A stretch of 64,000 nucleotides of DNA from Stramonita haemastoma (taxonomy: Eukaryota; Mollusca; Gastropoda; Neogastropoda; Muricidae), in assembly GCA_030674155.1 (NCBI GenBank), contig CM060323.1, forward strand, positions 1,003,086-1,067,085, given 5' to 3'. Shown in pieces: positions 59,548 through 64,000 of this stretch; position 1 is the stretch's first letter; the number at the start of each line of letters is the position of its first letter. Position numbers and translations under genes: made by a program. A model generated the notes under the pieces. The model saw only the letters and a program-made list of their open reading frames with translations, ran no database searches and was not told where the DNA came from.

Positions 59548-60290
59548 ACCATATGTCCTTAAATGTACAAAAAACTAAGTGTATGTATATACTAGCAAGA
59601 CAGAAAAGGCAAAAAGTGAAAAAAAAACTACCTATGTTTATAGATAAAAGAGTAATCGAAGAAGTTGACTCCCACAAAATTCTGGGTGTCATTATTGACA
59701 AAAATCTTACCTGGACTGAACATGTGATGGCACTAAGAAAACGTCTTGGCAACAAGATAGTTCAGTTATCTAAAATAAAACAATTCCTGAATAACCATTT
59801 ACGCAAACATGTTTTTTTTTGTGGCCATATTTTGCCTATTGTGGACTATGCTTCATCTCTTTGGGACAGCTGTAGTGAAACAAGTTTGAAATTCATTCAT
59901 CGATTATACAAACGAGGACTAAAACATGTTCTGTTAAAAACAAGCTCCACAACAATCAACGATTATAAGCAAATCAAATAGATATTCTAACTTTCCAAAA
60001 CAGGCTTCATTTCAATATAGTCATAATTATTTGTACAGAAGGTTATCAATGGAATTGCCCCTCCGAAAATTACTACTTGCTTCAAAATCAATGAGAACAG
60101 GCATAATCGCCTACTAACATTTCCCAGACCCAGAAATATCTCTACAAAACAAGCTTCTTATATTCAGGAAGTGGTCTATGGAACAAACTCCCAAGAAGTT
60201 TAAAATGTATCAAAAACAAAAATCAGTTCAAGACACAATTGAAAAATCACTTAATGAGAAAATGTCTAGGAACTGAATTATAAATCAATT
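59548..60290 (+). pseudogene. LINE ORF2 C-terminal part
   Basis: An open frame from 59553 reads MSLNVQKTKCMYILARQK, VDSHKILGVIIDKNLTWTEH and ILPIVDYASSLWDSCSET, ending at TAG 59979-59981. Further on, in another frame, SGLWNKLPRSLKCIKNKNQ then FKTQLKNHLMRKC follows the usual LINE C-terminal pattern. This is what should follow the FADD motif of the LINE at 53085-55545 after a gap of about 30 codons. Confidence 0.8.
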
Positions 60291-60942
60291 AGCCATTAAT
60301 TTTTTTTTAAATTTCAAATAATGTACACAGACCAGTATAATGTAAGCATCAATCCACAAATGATTCATATCAAAGTTTATACAGAAAAAAATTAATAAGG
60401 ATAAGATTACAAACTGATACACAACCTACTAGCATATGTTTTAGATAAGTATGAACACAAATGTACATGCATGTACATAGGTGTATATACATATACACCC
60501 ATGCACATGCATGCATACAAACATAAATACCCAAGCATATAGACATGTTGAAGCATTAATAAATCAATTAACCATGATTACAACAAATGAAGCAGCACTT
60601 TCTGCATCCCTTGAACATATTAATTTCAGATGTGATTTTAGAGACTTAGTCCGAGCGCCAGATGGAAAAGCTTGTTTTGCGTCATAAAGTTTTTTTCTTT
60701 GGTGATTCTAACTGAGTTTTCATTGCTGATTTCAAATCTGATGGGGGCCAGACGCTAAACTTTGGGCATTTTTGTCTGAAAGTGAAAATCCAAGATGGCC
60801 GCCGTATAATTAGAGTGAAAGATGTTGTGAGGTATATCATGCATTTAAAGACATAAAAAATCTACAAACTTGGCTAAATAGCATGCAATGTAAGAAAAAG
60901 TAATCACACTTGATGAAATACATACCAAATATTGGATAAAAT
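60291..60942. other. AT-rich non-coding stretch
   Basis: No gene or element recognised. Short GCATG/ACATG repeats lie near 60465-60520. Confidence 0.4.
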
Positions 60943-61363
60943 GTGACAAACCACCACGAAATGAGTTGCTTAGCACATAATCCATTTTTCCGCGAGGAGC
61001 CATAAAGGCAGGAGGGGGTGAAATTTTCGATTTTGATATTTTGATTTATTATAAAACTATAGCACTTATTCTACCTTGTAGTGAAATATCAAGGCATAAT
61101 TCTGTTTCCTTTTGTCTTTAAACGTGTTTTGAAAATAGTGAACCCCTCATTTTGACGACCTATTAGGATGCTAAAATTGTCCATTTCTCATTTTGACATT
61201 TCCTGCAGTCTATCATTTCAAATTGTAATAACTTTTGATAGAATTGTTCGATTTTCAGTCTGTTTTTTGCATTGTATAGCCATTTCATTGCTAATTAATA
61301 GCATGTCAATAACTAAAAATTGACCTCTGGTGCAATGCCACTCTTTATGTGGTGGAGCGTCAC
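60943..61363. mobile_element. 421-bp MITE-like element, copy 3
   Basis: Starts GTGACAAACCACCAC (eroded) and ends GTGGTGGAGCGTCAC. AAAT on both sides may be a short target duplication. Same length as copy 1. Confidence 0.85.
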
Positions 61364-61603
61364 AAATGGCTACTTCAGAGAAATCAAGATGGCCACCATC
61401 TATGTCAAGTATTCACCAAGTTTTCAGAAATATGTTAATCCGCAATACACTTGAAAAACCGTTGTATTGAAATCACTTAAATTGTTTAATAGGGAGAAAA
61501 CACTGGAACACTCTCCAGTGTCTGCTGGTAGTTCTCACGGCAAGAGTGGCTGAAGAGCATCTGAAGACAGTTCATGTATCCTCATAGGGTGAGACAACGA
61601 CAG

Positions 61604-63640
61604 TCACTGGATTATTGCAAGCAAGTGTTCCTTTGCATTTGCAAAAGGCCGTACAGGTGACAGACAGTTTGGTGCAGGTACACTGTGCTGTACTGCATCC
61701 AGTTTTGCAGCTGCAACTGACCAGATTGAGCGCGTCACCAGGAGCTGGCAGTTGATCATCAAGTCCAGGGGCTGGGCTGAGTGTTGACTGGTGTAACCGC
61801 CATCCCTAGTCAACAGGATCCAGCTCAGGAGGAGATGGCTCCCCTGCAGCTTGCCACAGCACAGCCTGAAAGTGTGCTCGTTTGATGTGGGTCTGAAAAC
61901 TTGCCATCGCTGGAGGAAGGGGACTCAATTTCGGGGGAATGTGTCTCTTTCCAGCAATCCTCTTCCTGAAAAGGTTGGCTCGAACGGTGTTCAGATTGGC
62001 CCCTGACTCGTCCCATAAAGCAGATCAGCGAACTGAAGGCATGACTCAGAGATCTCCTGGAAAGGTACAGACATCTTCCTGAGCTTCAGCTCTTCAGAGA
62101 ATACTTCAAGCTTCTTGAGGACTGTCATCTTTCCAATTCCAGCAAAGGAAGAAATTGTGTCGCAACCAGTCAGTGCATGAGCTGCCAGCAGATTAGGCAT
62201 TATGGTTGCGTGCTTTCTGGTAACGTCGTTGACGCTTATGACATTATGTGTGACTCGATGGTCAGAGTCATACTGTGGGACAGTCCTTTGGTCTTCATGT
62301 AGAGATGATGGGTCAAGATGACGAGTACATCAGTATCATCAGAAACAACCCTGATGGTCCTCTGTCCTAACGACGATTCGTTGATGACATGAAACACCAT
62401 CAGCACATCAGCTTCTTCGTGATACAGTGGGGCTTGCTGAAGTCCAGACCCCATGTGTATAGTGTGCGGGTCTGGCCCAGTGATCACTGCATCTGTTGCT
62501 GGTGGAGGCTGCACGCTGCAAAGCCGATGTATGATCATTTATATCAGTTGTTCCTTGTTGGTTGTGACTTTCAGTGTGACACTTTGCTGTGGCAGAGGAG
62601 ACTCTTCGGTCAGGTTGTACACACGACTAGTCCCTACTGACGGACGGTTCGACAGCATGACTTTGTGCTCAGTTTGTAGTATCTGTCGAAGACCACATAT
62701 GACACTGGTGCTGACTGAACTCGTTGCAAACTTCTGGCAACTGCGGCTGTGATGAAAGCCGAAACTAGAGCTGGAGCTTCAGGCCAAGGTTAAAAAAAGT
62801 TAAAGTCTGTCCCAAGCCATAAGGCTCATCAGGCCGGTGCTTATCCCGGTTTCTGTGGCGTTAAGCGACTGAGAGTCATAGACTCCCCCCTGGATAGGAC
62901 GCCAGTCTATCGCAGGGTTAACCCCCAACACAAGGTTGGTACCCCTTTTACACCTGGGTGGGGTGAGAAAATAGCCGTAAAGTGCCTTTTCCAAGGGCAC
63001 AACGCCATAGCGGAATAGCTGGGATCGAACCCGCACAGCCATCCAGGATGACAACAGTGGGAGGTTCTTGGTTCCAAACACCAGACAGAATCTGTATTTT
63101 GTTCTTCAGAGCAGTTTTGCTAGTTGTTCTCATGTCACCATTCTCGTCAAAAAGGGCTGTAGGTTGTAGAGCTAGTTCATGGGAAAACAAGGTCTCAACA
63201 GAAATGGATTCCCTGGAAGTCGCTATAATGCCAAGAACGCGTGCATATATGAATTCAATGTCAATAGCTGTGTCCACTTTAGCATGTTTTGTAGTCACTT
63301 TCATGACTTCAGCCATGTTCTTCACTTTCTTTGTGAGCTTGAGGTGGAAACTGGCAGGCCATCCCCCCTCAAACGCCCATTGTTCTGCAGCAGCAACCTC
63401 TACTGCCTCATGGACATTGACAGTTGGGTCATCAATGACGCGGCCAGAAAACACGTTGATGAGGCCAGTGTCAGGATGTTTGCTGGTGCCCAGGATGTCA
63501 ATGCATGTAGATAGTGTCTCTCAAATCTTTGCTTTGTCTGCAGCATCCTCCTTGATGCGTGTGTGGCGCTCTTCTTTGTGTGTGTTGACAAAACTGTCTG
63601 AACACCCCCTTCTTTGATTTCCTGGAGGTCGTTCATTAGC
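61604..63640 (-). pseudogene. decayed multicopy protein gene with FEN1/XPG-like nuclease motifs
   Basis: Read on the - strand in several frames. An N-terminal part reads TVNVHEAVEVAAAEQWAFEG, FHLKLTKKVKNMAEVMK and TALFDENGDMRTT. The middle reads YVVFDRYYKLSTKSC, EESPLPQQSVTLKVTTNKEQ and HEEADVLMVFHVI (near 62418), then VVSDDTDVLVIL (near 62343). The end reads HALTGCDTISSFAGIGK (near 62167) and SVPAPNCLSPVRPF. Acidic E-x-D...DDTDV pairs followed by a GCD...GIGK loop resemble the XPG-I region and helical clamp of FEN1-type nucleases. I recall similar multicopy proteins in marine invertebrates. Frameshifts, at least one stop and a SINE at 62790-63043 break it. The nuclease role is inference. Confidence 0.65.
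62790..63043 (-). mobile_element. SINE family E inserted in the nuclease-like pseudogene
   Basis: On the - strand: a B box within GCGGGTTCGATCCCAGC, then GGAAAAGGCACTTTACGGC, CACCCCACCCAGGTGTAAAA, GGCGTCCTATCCAGGGGGG, ending in CTTTTTTTAA. The central CACCCAGGTGTAAA stretch resembles that of family C (CACCCAGCTGTAAA). Confidence 0.75.
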
Positions 63641-63686
63641 TGGGTCAGCCTGCTTTGTGAAAAGGCCCATATGGCAAGAGTGGATT

Positions 63687-63767
<81 letters not shown>

Positions 63768-63826
63768 AAATCTAAGGAAACCATTTTAGCCTATCATCAT
63801 CCTTATTGTCATCATCATTGTACGCG

Positions 63827-63906
<80 letters not shown>

Positions 63907-64000
63907 TCAACTAAGCAACTAAGTACCTACAGAAAAAAATCTTCACGAAAATTAAAAGAACTAGTACTGCCCCTAACACGTTTCGGTTCTTCTTCAGAGA
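63641..64000. repeat. (GA)n, (CA)n and (CTAA)n arrays at the window end
   Basis: (GA)n at 63692-63765, (CG)n/(CA)n at 63823-63870, and (CTAA)n at 63871-63905. The final 90 bases show nothing I can name. Confidence 0.9.

Overview
The window looks like animal nuclear DNA, most likely from a mollusc or another lophotrochozoan. That is an inference from three things: genes split by GT-AG introns, very dense dinucleotide microsatellites, and a crowd of tRNA-derived SINEs and 5'-truncated non-LTR retrotransposons. Nothing bacterial or viral was seen: no operons, no CRISPR array, no rRNA, and no tRNA gene apart from tRNA-like SINE heads.

The clearest gene is on the + strand from 13418 to about 22234. 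It is a four-exon gene for a protein with two CABIT domains, of the THEMIS/GAREM adaptor type. Exon 1 holds both CABIT domains in 638 uninterrupted codons. Exons 2 to 4 encode a basic, Ser/Pro/Arg-rich tail with a TYEDVD tyrosine motif, a roughly 20-residue tandem repeat and a PPKP SH3-ligand-like motif. Splice phases link the exons only if about ten single bases are missing, mostly from short C or G runs. That pattern suggests assembly errors more than a dead gene. The first 103 bases may be the end of another coding exon.

A second, weaker gene-like structure lies on the - strand from about 51.8 kb to 41.3 kb. It has a short start exon (MAALT...) and then many small exon-like blocks with good splice sites. 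Several blocks and their acceptor flanks are clearly copies of one another. A single frame through all of them was not found, so it may be an alternatively spliced gene, a decayed gene or a long non-coding RNA.

Most of the rest is mobile DNA. SINE family A (about 15 copies) and family B (4 copies) share one central core but have different heads and tails. Families C, D and E are present in smaller numbers. A 421-bp element with terminal inverted repeats occurs three times. A 949-bp DNA transposon with CAGGGTTCGCG ends sits inside one SINE and carries another SINE inside itself. LINE remnants lie at 33.9-35.3, 38.1-40.1, 42.1-43.0, 53.1-55.5, 57.3-57.6 and 59.5-60.3 kb. A decayed member of a multicopy family with FEN1/XPG-like nuclease motifs lies on the - strand at 61.6-63.6 kb.

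Minisatellites with 27-63 bp units cluster between 22 and 40.5 kb. Long compound (CA), (TA), (GA) and (G) runs fill much of 3-13 kb, 41-44 kb and 53-59 kb. Most open frames in those repeats are low-complexity shadows and are not reported as genes.
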